Shown here one piece after another: positions 52,260 to 61,978 of a stretch of 64,000 bases of DNA. How positions within the stretch are numbered: the stretch's first letter is position 1; each line of letters opens with the position of its first letter. Source of the stretch: Mycolicibacterium doricum (lineage in GTDB: Bacteria > Actinomycetota > Actinomycetes > Mycobacteriales > Mycobacteriaceae); assembly GCF_010728155.1 (NCBI RefSeq), contig NZ_AP022605.1:1922001-1986000 (forward strand). Direction: 5' to 3'. The notes beneath the pieces are model-generated. The model had not been told where the DNA came from, made no database searches, and saw only the letters and a list, made by a program, of their open reading frames with translations. Position numbers and translations under genes: made by a program.

Positions 52260-53177
52260 TCATGAAACATACTTGCGCGCCCCGCCGTTGAGCTGCATGT
52301 CCTCCAGCTGGCGGTATCCCCGTTCGATGTACGGGGGAACCGGGTCGCGTTGCCGTAAGACCCACGGCAGCCCACGGACCGCATCCCCGATGCCGCCTGC
52401 CGTCACCCGATCGCGAGGCAGGCGGCGCAGCAGGCGCACGGTGCGGATCGCGGCACTCGGCAACGGTCGACGCAGCCACGTGAACCACAGGGTGTTGCGT
52501 ATCCCGTGGCGTCGGCGGAGGTGCGCGTCACGAAGGCGGGAGGCGTGGTGGTGGGCCACCACATCGGGGACGTAACTCATGTGCCATCCAGCCCGCGCGA
52601 TGTCGGAGGCGAGTAGCTCCTCCTCCCCGCCGAGCCACAGTTTTGGCGAGAAACCGCCTGCGGCGAGGAACGCCTCCCGGCGAACGATCGAAACGCCGGC
52701 GAGGAAGCTGAGCAGTGGATGTCCCGGGATGCCGGGCGTGCGGTCCAGCGGCGACTGGGCCATCTCCCGACAAATGTCGTCGAGCCGACCTTCCGGCTCG
52801 ACCAGGATGCTGCCCGTCACCACGGCCAGCGTGGGATGGGCGTCGAGGAGATCGGCGGCATGCCGGAGCGCTCCGGGGTCATACCAGGTGTCGTCGTCGC
52901 AGAACGCGACGTACGGCGTGTGAGAAAGGTGCACACCCAGATTGCGGCCCACCGCACCAAGATTGGTGCCCGGGGTCAGCAGCGTGACGCCGGGGTGACA
53001 TGAGCGCACCATGTCCGCGGTGCCGTCGGATGACGCATTGTCGACGACGACGACCCTGGGCTTCTCGGGCATCTCGGCCAGCCGGCACAACGTCCGGTCG
53101 AGCTCCTTGCACCGGTTGTGTGTTATCACCACCACGCTCACGCGCTCGTCGGGCGACACGTGTTCTCCTTCGGTCAT
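52260..53177 (-). CDS. Family 2 glycosyltransferase
   Basis: 305 residues from ATG 53177, which overlaps the previous stop; GTG 53159 has a better ribosome site (AGGAG, five bases away) and may be the true start. GT2 signatures: VSVVVITHNRCKELDRTL, VVDNASSDGTADMV, FCDDDTWYDPGAL (the metal-binding DDD) and WLGGEEELLASDIARAGW. It is the last gene of a three-gene glycan operon and probably transfers a sugar from a nucleotide donor at the cytoplasmic side of the membrane. Confidence 0.88.
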   Translation of the reverse strand: MTEGEHVSPDERVSVVVITHNRCKELDRTLCRLAEMPEKPRVVVVDNASSDGTADMVRSCHPGVTLLTPGTNLGAVGRNLGVHLSHTPYVAFCDDDTWYDPGALRHAADLLDAHPTLAVVTGSILVEPEGRLDDICREMAQSPLDRTPGIPGHPLLSFLAGVSIVRREAFLAAGGFSPKLWLGGEEELLASDIARAGWHMSYVPDVVAHHHASRLRDAHLRRRHGIRNTLWFTWLRRPLPSAAIRTVRLLRRLPRDRVTAGGIGDAVRGLPWVLRQRDPVPPYIERGYRQLEDMQLNGGARKYVS

Positions 53178-54079
53178 CGGTCAACACCAGTGAACTCGTT
53201 GAGAAATTGGCAATGGACCTCCGCGAGCACTCGTCGGCCGTGCAGCGCGCAGTCACGCGCGGCGCGGGCGGCCTCTGGCTTCAGCGACCAGGCGACCTGC
53301 GTCGCGAGCCAATCTGTGGTGACGTGATCGACCGTCTGCACCGCCGGCCACCCCAGCACCGCGGCCTGTCGACTGACTTTCGCGCCCCCTGGGACCGCAT
53401 CGATCGCGACCGCGGGCACGCCGTGGCGCAGCGCCAGGACCAGGCCGTGCATCCGCGTGGTGACGACAGCGTCGACGCCGGCCAGCGCGGCCTCGACGTC
53501 GACGCTCCGTCGTCCTACGAGGTTTCTGGGGTCGACGCGGGTGTCCACCTCGAGGACGGCGACATCGAGGGCGGGGATCACCTCGTCGATCAGTCTATGG
53601 ACGTCGTCGTGCCGGGCATCGGGATACTCATTCTGGCGGTGTGCTCGCACGATTGCCACACGAGGCGGAAGTGTCGGAACACGGGCTGCCAGAGACAGAT
53701 CCGGCCGGTCGCCGGTGGGTCCGTCCCGCGCGAGCAGGACGTCGAACCCCGGCGGTGTGGTGGCGACGACAGAAACCCCCACCGCCAGCTTGGTGCAGTG
53801 TCGGAAGCGGATGAGGAGGTCTTCGACCTGCCAGCCGGCGGCCGGACCACAGACGAACACCAGGTGGCTGTACAGCGACGGGTCGACGTCCTCGAGCGAC
53901 GGTCCGCCGAGTACGGGTGACAGGACGGTGTCGTGCGGTATCCCCGCCTGGGTCAGCCAAGTGCGGACCGTGTCACCGGCCAAAAGGTCACCGGCGGTGG
54001 CCTCGCCGTGGAAAAAGCTGAACCACCCTGCCACCAAGGCTCGTCGTCGCCCGTCCGCTACCTCTATCCGTGCCGTCAC
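53174..54079 (-). CDS. Polysaccharide pyruvyl transferase family protein
   Basis: 301 residues from ATG 54079, overlapping the FkbM stop (ATGA). WFSFFHGEATAGDLLAGDTV at the start and VDAVVTTRMHGLVLALRHGVPAVAID at the end are the usual family blocks. Such enzymes add pyruvate ketals to, or are distant relatives of enzymes acting on, cell-surface sugars. Operon with a GT2 and an FkbM methyltransferase supports a glycan-decorating role. Confidence 0.82.
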   Translation of the reverse strand: MTARIEVADGRRRALVAGWFSFFHGEATAGDLLAGDTVRTWLTQAGIPHDTVLSPVLGGPSLEDVDPSLYSHLVFVCGPAAGWQVEDLLIRFRHCTKLAVGVSVVATTPPGFDVLLARDGPTGDRPDLSLAARVPTLPPRVAIVRAHRQNEYPDARHDDVHRLIDEVIPALDVAVLEVDTRVDPRNLVGRRSVDVEAALAGVDAVVTTRMHGLVLALRHGVPAVAIDAVPGGAKVSRQAAVLGWPAVQTVDHVTTDWLATQVAWSLKPEAARAARDCALHGRRVLAEVHCQFLNEFTGVDR

Positions 54080-55098
54080 CTGCCATCACCGACAACCCGG
54101 TGCATCAGGTCGACAACCTCGGCCGCATCCTCCTCGGGAACCAGAACGACGTCCTCGAGCGGCAATCGGCTCCTGAACAGATCGTCGACGATCCAGGTGT
54201 GCTGTCGCACGCGGCGGAGGCACCGGTAGTCCCAGGCCCGAAGGAGTGGAGCGGTCGCCTTCGTCACGTCGATCCCCCGTCGGGAGTAATACACCGCGTT
54301 CCATTCGGCGAAGACGATCGGCCGGTTCTGCGAGACGGTTGTCTGCGCGCCGGCGAGGAGGCGGTCCTCGTGGCCCTCCACGTCGATCTTGAGGACGCTT
54401 ACCGGTGGTTTGCCGAGGTCGTCGAGCACCTCGTCCAGTGTTCGTGTGGCAACCTCTGTCCGGGACCATGAGTCATCGGCTCCGTCGTCGACGAACACTG
54501 CGGCATTGCCTGTCTGGGCACCGCCGAGGAAATCCTCACGCAACGTCATGGTCGTTCGCCCACTGGTGTCGGAGAGCGCAACCTGCCTGACGTCAACGAA
54601 CTCGTCGACTCGATTGAGCCGTAGATTCTGTACCAGGCGTCGCGTGTTGACGGGGACCGGTTCGACGGCGATCACGCGGCGATTCAACTCGGCCGCCTCG
54701 AGCGCCAGCGGCACAGTCCACAACCCGATGTTCGCGCCGGCGTCCACGGCGATACCCGAACGGCGACGCATCAGCTCGCGCGCCACGCGGATTCGCCGAT
54801 CGTCGAATTCGCCGGAGTAGTAGGGCAGCCATTCAGTGCCGGAGCGAAGATCCAGGATCATCCGGTGGCCTGTGCGCATACGCGCCACGGCCACGGGGGA
54901 AGCACCCAGTCGCAGCGTGAGGCGGTTCAGCCGGGCAATACCACGCGACCGTTGTCGCACGTGCGCCGGCAGTCGACGCCACGCCCTGGGCGCCGTGAGA
55001 CGCAGCGCTCTGCCGGCGATGTGGCGACGTCGCTCGACGGGGCCGTCCACCCACCGACCGTGTCGTATTGCCAACCCCCACTCGGTATCTGATCGCAC
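54076..55098 (-). CDS. FkbM family methyltransferase
   Basis: 340 residues from GTG 55098, chosen because GGAGGT lies five bases upstream; the open frame goes on to 55146. The SAM-binding core is GIAVDAGANIGLWTVPLA, then VIAVEPVPVNTRRL, and VSVLKIDVEGHEDRLLAGA closes the family pattern. FkbM-type enzymes methylate hydroxyl groups on sugars or polyketides. First gene of the glycan operon. Confidence 0.87.
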   Translation of the reverse strand: MRSDTEWGLAIRHGRWVDGPVERRRHIAGRALRLTAPRAWRRLPAHVRQRSRGIARLNRLTLRLGASPVAVARMRTGHRMILDLRSGTEWLPYYSGEFDDRRIRVARELMRRRSGIAVDAGANIGLWTVPLALEAAELNRRVIAVEPVPVNTRRLVQNLRLNRVDEFVDVRQVALSDTSGRTTMTLREDFLGGAQTGNAAVFVDDGADDSWSRTEVATRTLDEVLDDLGKPPVSVLKIDVEGHEDRLLAGAQTTVSQNRPIVFAEWNAVYYSRRGIDVTKATAPLLRAWDYRCLRRVRQHTWIVDDLFRSRLPLEDVVLVPEEDAAEVVDLMHRVVGDGR

Positions 55099-55215
55099 GT
55101 CAACCTCCGGACCCCAACATTCCCGAACCACGACAACCCAAGGCAAGCGAACTACCCGAAATATCGGACGGGAACCGTCGTCAGGTGCAGTCGAGGTCGG
55201 AAGTCGAGCCGATCG

Positions 55216-55740
55216 TCACCGCGTCGAGGGCACCTGGCTGTCGACGTCAGCCAAGGTGGACTGGTCACCGAGATTGTCGGTGCTGATGACACTGAGCGAA
55301 CCGTCGGACTCGAGGATCACCGCACCGACGCCACTGAGGCTGCCCTGTCCAGAAGCACGGATAGCTTGCCGAACGTCCGCCTGACTGATGCGTTGCCTGC
55401 GCATGGTGTCTTCGCGGAAGCGGCCGTGTGCCAGGAGGAGAGACGGTTTCGAGGTCAGCAGCGCCCGGCCGCGACTCAGCCGCGATGCGATGATGGCGGC
55501 GAAGTATTGGAGGGCGGCCAGCAACGTCAGTGCGGTCACCCCCTCGGCGATGGACACACTGGCGTTGAGAAAGATCGTCGCCAATGTCGAGCCGACGGCG
55601 ACCGTCACCACCAGGTCGAAGGCGTTTAGTTTGGCGAGCGTGCGTTTGCCGGAAGTGCGCAACACCACGATCAACGCCGTGTAAGCCACCACCCCGGCGA
55701 GGACCACGCGCCCCAGGTCACCCCAGTCGTCGAACCACAC
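55216..55740 (-). CDS. DUF421 (YetF-like) membrane protein
   Basis: 174 residues from GTG 55740. Three hydrophobic segments lie in the first 85 residues, with the family blocks RTSGKRTLAKLNAFDLVVTVAVGS and SKPSLLLAHGRF, then a soluble domain ending VGAVILESDGSLSVI. DUF421 proteins are small membrane proteins of unknown role, often under sigma-B/sigma-F type control, and a sigma factor gene of that type lies just upstream. Confidence 0.87.
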   Translation of the reverse strand: MWFDDWGDLGRVVLAGVVAYTALIVVLRTSGKRTLAKLNAFDLVVTVAVGSTLATIFLNASVSIAEGVTALTLLAALQYFAAIIASRLSRGRALLTSKPSLLLAHGRFREDTMRRQRISQADVRQAIRASGQGSLSGVGAVILESDGSLSVISTDNLGDQSTLADVDSQVPSTR

Positions 55741-55797
55741 GAAAGACGCCTTCCTGCTCGTCGACGGCGAGCGGGTCCACCGAATCCGGCGGGTGCA

Positions 55798-56625
55798 TCA
55801 GACGGTGCCGATGAACGGGCCGACGACGCGCGGGGTGGCCGCCGCGTCGAGATTGATTTGCAGTCGGAGGCGCGCCAGCGCGTCGTTGAGCAGGCGGGAG
55901 ATCTGTACCTGGGAGACATGGAGCCGACTGGCCACCTCCCGTTGACTGAGGCAGTCGAAGAAGATCATGCCCACGATCGCGCGCCGGCGGGGATCGAGGT
56001 CGCCGATGGCCTCCTGGAGGAGGACGAGGTCTTCGACCCTGTCGTAACCGGGATCGTCGGCTCCGTGTATCGAGCCGACGGTGTCGCCTTCGGCGTCCTG
56101 CGCGGTGCCCACCGGCGCGTCGAGTGACACCGGCCGATACGCGGTGCCGGCAACCTGGGAATCAGAGATCTCCTCGCTGCCGACGCAGAGTTCGTCCGCC
56201 AACTCGTTCGACGTGGGGGGACGACTGAGCCGCTGCGACAGCGTGTTCACCGCTTCACGCACGCGCAGTTGTGTCTCCTGCACTTTCCTCGGCACCCGCA
56301 CCGTCCACGTGTTGTCGCGGAAGTGGCGTCGGATCTCCCCGCGAATCGTCGGCGCAGCGAACGGCAAAAAGTCGCCTTTGCGCGGGTCGTACCGGTCCAC
56401 GGTCTTGATCAAGCCCACCCGGGCCACCTGGATCAGGTCATCGGATGGTTCGCCGCGGCCCACGAAGCGACAGGCGATGTGGTCGGCGATCGGTAAGCAC
56501 TCGGTGATGATGCGCCGCCGCAACCGTGCCCGTGCAAGGTCGTCGGCGCTGTTGGCCAGTCGCTCGAAAAGCCGTTCGATGTCCGGGCCGTTGCTCGGCC
56601 GGCGGTGTTCGGTCGTGACGGTCAA
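55798..56625 (-). CDS. SigF/SigB-family alternative sigma factor
   Basis: 275 residues from TTG 56625, selected because GGAGGAG lies six bases upstream; an upstream ATG at 56709 adds a region that does not look like sigma factor. Region 2 (SDDLIQVARVGLIKTVDRYDP, then FLPFAAPTIRGEIRRHFRD), region 3 (RPPTSNELADELCV) and region 4 (SQREVASRLHVSQVQISRLLNDALARLR) are complete. General-stress type; no anti-sigma factor gene is next to it. Confidence 0.88.
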   Translation of the reverse strand: MTVTTEHRRPSNGPDIERLFERLANSADDLARARLRRRIITECLPIADHIACRFVGRGEPSDDLIQVARVGLIKTVDRYDPRKGDFLPFAAPTIRGEIRRHFRDNTWTVRVPRKVQETQLRVREAVNTLSQRLSRPPTSNELADELCVGSEEISDSQVAGTAYRPVSLDAPVGTAQDAEGDTVGSIHGADDPGYDRVEDLVLLQEAIGDLDPRRRAIVGMIFFDCLSQREVASRLHVSQVQISRLLNDALARLRLQINLDAAATPRVVGPFIGTV

Positions 56626-56873
56626 GGCTCCTCCTCGGCGGACCAGACGGCCCTGCAGACGCCTACCCGGTGCCGACGAGAGGATCACGTCCCGATGGAA
56701 TCGTTGCACAAACGCAATAATTGCCGGGTGCGGACAGTGGGCTTGACCGATGTATCAACGCGCGCTCAATGGGAACCCAGGCCGAGAAAGGAGCAAGGAT
56801 GTGTGATGCCCTATCGACCGACCGTCCTCATCCGGACCCTGGGGTGGCCGGCGCTGGGAGGACAGCTCGCCGA

Positions 56874-57356
56874 TCACCGAGTCGGCGGCCACAAAGCCGC
56901 GACGACGGGACCGTCGCCCGTTGCTTCCCCGGCCGCCATGGCGAACCTCGCCAGCGCGTCAGCCAGTCTCCCACGTGCGCTGGCCGGCATGTTGCCCAAG
57001 ACTCTCTCGATGGCCACCCGGCGCTGACGGGTCACCTGCTGCACCAACCCCTGCCCGGATGCGGTCAACGTCAGCGTGATGTTGCGCCGGTCAACTTCGG
57101 ACTCACGCCGATCGAGGAGACCGGCCTTGGTCAACCGGTCACACGCGCGGCTGGCGTTCGACGGGTTGACGTCCAGGTCGGCCGCCACCGACGCCAGGTT
57201 CATCGGCCCACGGGTGTAGACCAGCATGAGTACCCGCCACTGCGGCACGGTCACGACATCGGCGACAGCGGCCAGCGATGTCGCGGCGATACCCACCAGC
57301 GCACGCGACGCCCGCAGAACCGCGTCGACCTGTTCGGTAGTGGGCCGATCGTTCAC
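56874..57356 (-). CDS. MarR family transcriptional regulator
   Basis: 160 residues from GTG 57356 (GGGAGG four bases upstream); ATG 57383 is an alternative. The winged helix reads VPQWRVLMLVYTRGPMNLASVAADL, SNASRACDRLTKAGLLDRRESEVDRRNITL. It diverges from the lipoprotein gene at 57481, so it may control that gene through the 124-base gap between them. The 248 bases between the sigma factor start and this stop show no gene. Confidence 0.88.
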   Translation of the reverse strand: MNDRPTTEQVDAVLRASRALVGIAATSLAAVADVVTVPQWRVLMLVYTRGPMNLASVAADLDVNPSNASRACDRLTKAGLLDRRESEVDRRNITLTLTASGQGLVQQVTRQRRVAIERVLGNMPASARGRLADALARFAMAAGEATGDGPVVAALWPPTR

Positions 57357-57480
57357 GGAGCCTCCCTTCGGCCTCGCGTTCATGCGGGCGTCTTCACCAC
57401 CGCTTGACGTCAATGCAACTCACCGCCCCTGCGTGTCGAAGGCAGACCTGTCCCAGCACAACATCCCTGAGGAGAAACAC

Positions 57481-58002
57481 ATGCGACCGACACTTTTTCA
57501 CCGCCCCGCCGCCCTGTTCGGGGTCACCGCCGCGCTGGCGATAGCCGCGGTCGGGTGCGGAGACGACGACACGGAGCTAGGCACATCGAAACGTGGCTCG
57601 GGTTCGGACACCGAGGGAACCACCGTCGAGAACGCGTTCATCGTGCCCACGTTTCTTCCCGGGCGATGCGCCATCCAGTTGGACACCGGCGCCAAGATGC
57701 GCTTCACCGTGACCAACGGCCACCCGACTGAGAGTGAACGGCTGCTGGGTGTGACGACGAATGCCACCGCCGACGGCGAAGTCGACTCCGGCGTCGAGAT
57801 TCCCGCCGAGGCGACCGTGGGCTTCGGCCAGCCCAGTGCGCCGGCAGTCGACGACGGTGGATCGGTGCCGGCGTTGGAGATCGGCGAACTCGAGCCCACT
57901 CTACGACCGGGAATGTCGGCTGATGTGACCTTCCGATTCGACCGCGCCGGCGACATCGAGATGCCGGTGCCGGTGGAGGCCTGCCCGACACAGGACAGGT
58001 GA
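57481..58002 (+). CDS. Putative lipoprotein
   Basis: 173 residues from ATG 57481 with GAGGAG nine bases upstream. Signal peptide with lipobox (AIAAVGCGDDD). The mature part begins disordered and acidic and then looks like a beta-sandwich (AKMRFTVTNGHPTESERLLGV ... SADVTFRFDRAGDIEMPVPVEA), similar in feel to copper chaperone-like PCu(A)C lipoproteins but without their Met/His motif. Exported and lipid-anchored; function unknown. Confidence 0.78.
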   Translation: MRPTLFHRPAALFGVTAALAIAAVGCGDDDTELGTSKRGSGSDTEGTTVENAFIVPTFLPGRCAIQLDTGAKMRFTVTNGHPTESERLLGVTTNATADGEVDSGVEIPAEATVGFGQPSAPAVDDGGSVPALEIGELEPTLRPGMSADVTFRFDRAGDIEMPVPVEACPTQDR

Positions 58003-58079
58003 CCGGCGGCTACGGCGGGCGTTGGACGAATTGTCGACCATCTCGCGCTCCTTCCGTGCGCTCGCATACCGCGTTCGAC

Positions 58080-58532
58080 TCAGCAGTCAGTGCGTATCGC
58101 GAACCGGGCTGTGGTGTCCTCCTTCGGGGAGTCGTGGAAGTAGCCCTCGGCGGTACCCGTCAACATCAAGGTGCCTTCGACAATCGACGCGGCAGCGGCG
58201 CCCACAGTGCCCGCCCAGTAACTGCCGGTGAAGTTGCCGAGATTCGCGATTTGAAGGGCGCGTGGTTCAACCGTCTCCCCGGTCTGCACTTGAGCCCTGA
58301 AACCCGGTTCGTCACGCAGCGTTCGGACATGCCACACCCACTGGACCTGCTCGCATCGAACGCGCAATTGCTCTCCTACGTCGACGCCGTCGATGAACAC
58401 CTGGGCGGTGTGGGTGGCGAGCGCCCGGTACCCACCCGAACATCCCGTCACGGCCAGAGCGGCCGCGGCGACGACGGCGGCGAACCTGCTCGCGCGACAC
58501 CGCTTCGCAAGATCCCGGTGGTACGCGCCCAT
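58080..58532 (-). CDS. LpqH-family lipoprotein
   Basis: 150 residues from ATG 58532. Signal peptide with lipobox (ALAVTGCSGG), then the LpqH layout: an early VFIDGVDVG strand, a conserved Cys (VRCEQVQ), NLGNFTGSYWAGTVGAAAA, GTLMLTGTAEGYF and a final Cys at the last residue. LpqH (19-kDa antigen) proteins are surface lipoproteins typical of mycobacteria, which helps place the organism. Confidence 0.8.
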   Translation of the reverse strand: MGAYHRDLAKRCRASRFAAVVAAAALAVTGCSGGYRALATHTAQVFIDGVDVGEQLRVRCEQVQWVWHVRTLRDEPGFRAQVQTGETVEPRALQIANLGNFTGSYWAGTVGAAAASIVEGTLMLTGTAEGYFHDSPKEDTTARFAIRTDC

Positions 58533-58807
58533 ACTGCTGCGTACCCCGCAGCTGAGCGCTGATACCTGTACCCGGCCAACCGGATGTATCAGGCGGCTGT
58601 TCCGGGGGTAAGCCCCTGCGGTGCGAACCAGCCTATCTCCCGCCGATCTTGTGCCAGCGCCGTCGAAGCCGGTGCCGCTGGTGCTGGACGATCGGGTGCT
58701 TGGGCTTCACCGTCGACGAAGAAGGTGTGCTCGCGATCGAGATGCGCGACCCCGAACTGACGGTGGCGACCGTCCGAGTGGCGCCGTGACCGCCCCGCAC
58801 GAGCGGC
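58533..58807. other. Intergenic stretch with a possible gene fragment
   Basis: No intact gene. On the plus strand about 58701-58790 reads GFTVDEEGVLAIEMRDPELT and ends at TGA, which has the look of the end of a real protein but has no start or upstream part. It may be the remnant of a deleted neighbour. Confidence 0.35.
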
Positions 58808-60157
58808 GTGCGAATGGTGCCTAGCCGCGCCGGTGTCTCCGAGGCCGTGCGCTCGCGGTTGTGGCCCATACCCATGCTCGCCTTGGCGGTCGCCCTGGCC
58901 TGCGGGATCGCCATGCCCGAACTGGACGAGGCGCTCGGCACCCGGTTACCGGAATCGGTGTCGAGTCTGCTGTTCGGCGGCGGCGCCGATGCCGCTCGGG
59001 AGGTGCTCAGCGCGATCGCGGGATCGCTCATCACCGTCACCTCGCTGACCTTCTCCCTCACGTTGATCACCCTGCAGTTGGCCAGCAGCCAGTACTCTCC
59101 CCGACTGCTGCGGACCTTCGCCGCCGACCGCGTCGTCCAGCACACGTTGGCTCTGTTCCTCGCGACATTCGTGTACGCGCTGACGGTGTTGCGCACGATT
59201 CGCAGCAACGACGAGTCCGACGACTTCGTCCCCCAGCTGTCGGTCACGCTGGCTTACCTGCTCACCGTCCTCAGCGTCGCTGCGCTCGTGCTGTTCCTGG
59301 GGCATCTAGTCCGGCAGATCCGCGTCGAGACCCTCCTGGACCAGGTCCGTGGTGACACGATCGCCACCGCCGAACGGGTGTTCCGGCGTCGCGCGGACGT
59401 CGGGGCGCACCCGGCGATGCCCACCGCGGAATCCGCGGACATGATCGAGTCGCGGTCCTCCGGGTTCCTCGTCGAGATCGACGAGGACGCACTTCTCGCG
59501 ACGGCCACTCACCACGACATCGTCCTATGGGTGGACCGGCGTGTCGGCAGCCCGTTGATCGCCGGCGTCCCCGCCGCCCGGTGCCGTTCCCGGTCAGGAG
59601 ACCCGCTCGACGAGCAAACTCTCGGCGCGGTGCGCGAACAGGTGTCCCGCGCACTGCGCACCGGAGCCGAACGGACGAGCGCCCAAGATCCCGAGTATGG
59701 GCTGCGCCAGTTGGTCGACGTAGTCGTGCGCGCGCTCTCCCCGGGAATCAACGACCCGACCACCGCAGTGCACGGGCTGCACTCCTGCACCGTGGCCTTG
59801 TCCCACCTACTCGACTACGAATTGGGTCCCCAGGTTCTCACCGACGACCAACACCGAGCCCGCGTCGTGGTCACCCGACCGACATTCGGCGATCTCCTGG
59901 AACTGGTGTGCTTCCAGCCGCGACTCTATGGTGCCGATGACCCCGCGGTGTTGCAGGCCCTGATGTCGTCGCTGCGCGACCTCGCCTGGCGGGCGACGAC
60001 ACCTGACCAGCGGGCAACACTGGCCCAGCAGGCCGAACGGCTGCGCCAACACCACGGTGAGAACGAAACGATGGACGCCGAACGCATGGACGCCCTGCAC
60101 CGAGAGGTGCTCTCAGCACTCGAACGGTCACCCGGCCCCCCTGAGGCGGGATCCTGA
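58808..60157 (+). CDS. DUF2254 membrane protein
   Basis: 449 residues from GTG 58808 (ATG 58814 is also possible). Four hydrophobic segments in the first 170 residues (PMLALAVALACGIAM, SLITVTSLTFSLTLITLQLAS, ALFLATFVYALTVL, VALVLFLGHLVRQI-like) precede a soluble part with VDVVVRALSPGINDPTTAVH, the family signature. Unknown function. A degraded relative of the same family lies at 51655-52215. Confidence 0.88.
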   Translation: MRMVPSRAGVSEAVRSRLWPIPMLALAVALACGIAMPELDEALGTRLPESVSSLLFGGGADAAREVLSAIAGSLITVTSLTFSLTLITLQLASSQYSPRLLRTFAADRVVQHTLALFLATFVYALTVLRTIRSNDESDDFVPQLSVTLAYLLTVLSVAALVLFLGHLVRQIRVETLLDQVRGDTIATAERVFRRRADVGAHPAMPTAESADMIESRSSGFLVEIDEDALLATATHHDIVLWVDRRVGSPLIAGVPAARCRSRSGDPLDEQTLGAVREQVSRALRTGAERTSAQDPEYGLRQLVDVVVRALSPGINDPTTAVHGLHSCTVALSHLLDYELGPQVLTDDQHRARVVVTRPTFGDLLELVCFQPRLYGADDPAVLQALMSSLRDLAWRATTPDQRATLAQQAERLRQHHGENETMDAERMDALHREVLSALERSPGPPEAGS

Positions 60158-60290
60158 CTGCCGAAATCGTGGTTGGTGACGGCAACCGAGGTTCCGATCC
60201 GCGCCCGTTAACGTGCCCGATGCCCGCCGGTGGTCCCCCTCCCCACCGGTGTTGGCCCTCGCGTCGCCGCCACACAGGAAGCTGGCGCGC

Positions 60291-61895
60291 ATGGCTCATT
60301 CCGACGACCGACGAACGATTCCGCGCCGTACCCTACTGAGGGCCTCACTGGCCGGCGGCTTGATCATTCCGACCTCGGCAGCGTTGCAGGCCTGCGGCAC
60401 CCCGGCCAGCGGAAACTCCCCGACGACCACCGGCCTGATCAGCAACCGTCCCCGCCTCACCCACGGTGTCGCCAGCGGTGATCCGCGGGCCGACGGCGCG
60501 CTGGTATGGGCCCGCGCCGACTCCCCTGCTCGCATGATTGTCGAAACCTCGGCCACCGAATCGTTTTCGAACCCGCTCCGCATCGAAGGACCACAGCTGA
60601 CCCCGGCGTCCGACGGCACCGGGCGGGTGCGTGTCACCGGCCTCGAATCGGGCCAGACAGTGCACTACCGGGTGACCCTCGAGGGTCCGGACGGCGCCAA
60701 GTCAGAACCCGTGGCCGGTGTCTTCAACACCGTTTCCACACAACCCAAGGACATCAGGTTCGTCTGGTCCGGCGATGTCGTCGGCCAGGGCTGGGGAATC
60801 AACCGCCAGGGCGGCATGGCGATCTTCGGCGCGATGGCTGACCGCCGACCCGACTTCTTCGTGCACTCCGGCGACGCCATCTACGCCGACGGACCGGTGC
60901 CCGAGACGCAGAAGCAGAACGACGGCAACCTGTACGCCAGCATCACCGCACCTGCCAAGGACCACGTGGCTCAGACGCTCGACGACTTCCGCGGCAACTA
61001 CGCCTACAACCTCATCGACGAGCACTACCGCCGGTTCAATGCCACAGTCCCGCAAGTGGTTCAGTGGGACGACCACGAAGTCGTGAACAACTGGTTCCCC
61101 GGCGAGTCACTCGCCGGGCAGAACCGCAAGGGCTACGGTGAAATTGACGTGGACAAGCTGGCTGCGTACGGGTACCAGGCGTGGCGCGAGTGGCAGCCCG
61201 TCGAGCCGTCCGAGGCCGCCGATGGCCGACTTCATCGCAAGATTCCCTACGGCCCGCTGCTCGATGTTTTCGTCCTCGACATGCGCTCCTACAAGAACCC
61301 GAACCCGCAGGCGTGGGCACAGTCCGACGACGGCGGCGTGCTGGGGCGTGAACAGACGCAGTGGCTGATCGACGGGCTGAAGCAGTCGACGGCGGTGTGG
61401 AAAGTGGTGGCCAACGATCTGCCGATCAGCATCGTTGTGCCGGACGCGTCCACGAGTCCCGTCGACGGCCCAAAGTCGATGGAAGCGGTTGCGCAGGGTG
61501 AGAGCGGGCGTCCGCTGGGGCGCGAAATCGCGTTCTCCCGCATCCTGTCCGAGACCAAAGAGGTGCCGAACGTCGTCTACATCACCGCCGACGTGCATTA
61601 CACCGCGGCGATCTACTACCACCCCGAGCAAGCCGGTTTCACCGACTTCACGCCGTTCTGGGAATTCGTGTCCGGACCGCTGAACGCCAGCGCGGGTCCG
61701 GAGGGCCCGCTCGACGGAACCTTCGGTGCCCGCTACGAGTTCGTCCACGCGCCGAAGGACGGCGGCACCTCCCCCGCCCAAGGCTTCCAGCACTTCGGCG
61801 AGATCACCATAGCCAAGGACTCGCGGACGTTGACGGTGAACCTTTGTGAATCCTCGGGAAAGTCGTTGTACGCCAAGGAGTTGTTGCCCGCATAG
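60291..61895 (+). CDS. PhoD-like alkaline phosphatase, Tat-exported
   Basis: 534 residues from ATG 60291. A Tat signal (RRTIPRRTLLRASLAGG) is followed by a possible lipobox (LQACGT). The N-terminal Fn3-like domain (RLTHGVASGDPRADGALVWAR) and catalytic block (FVHSGDAIYADGP, VPQVVQWDDHEVVNNW, YITADVHYTAA) are those of PhoD phosphodiesterase/phosphatases, which use Fe/Ca. It acts outside the membrane in phosphate scavenging. Confidence 0.9.
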   Translation: MAHSDDRRTIPRRTLLRASLAGGLIIPTSAALQACGTPASGNSPTTTGLISNRPRLTHGVASGDPRADGALVWARADSPARMIVETSATESFSNPLRIEGPQLTPASDGTGRVRVTGLESGQTVHYRVTLEGPDGAKSEPVAGVFNTVSTQPKDIRFVWSGDVVGQGWGINRQGGMAIFGAMADRRPDFFVHSGDAIYADGPVPETQKQNDGNLYASITAPAKDHVAQTLDDFRGNYAYNLIDEHYRRFNATVPQVVQWDDHEVVNNWFPGESLAGQNRKGYGEIDVDKLAAYGYQAWREWQPVEPSEAADGRLHRKIPYGPLLDVFVLDMRSYKNPNPQAWAQSDDGGVLGREQTQWLIDGLKQSTAVWKVVANDLPISIVVPDASTSPVDGPKSMEAVAQGESGRPLGREIAFSRILSETKEVPNVVYITADVHYTAAIYYHPEQAGFTDFTPFWEFVSGPLNASAGPEGPLDGTFGARYEFVHAPKDGGTSPAQGFQHFGEITIAKDSRTLTVNLCESSGKSLYAKELLPA

Positions 61896-61978
61896 ACGGC
61901 CGTGCGGGTGCACCGTCCGGGGCCCGGGCGCGGGTAGTCGGGGCGCGGTGCTCACACGGGCTGTGTAGCGTGGCGGCC

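Noticed and set aside
53000..53920. 306-codon plus-strand frame over the pyruvyl transferase gene
   Set aside because: Antisense to a gene with good motifs and ATGA overlaps to its neighbours; third-position bias favours the minus strand.
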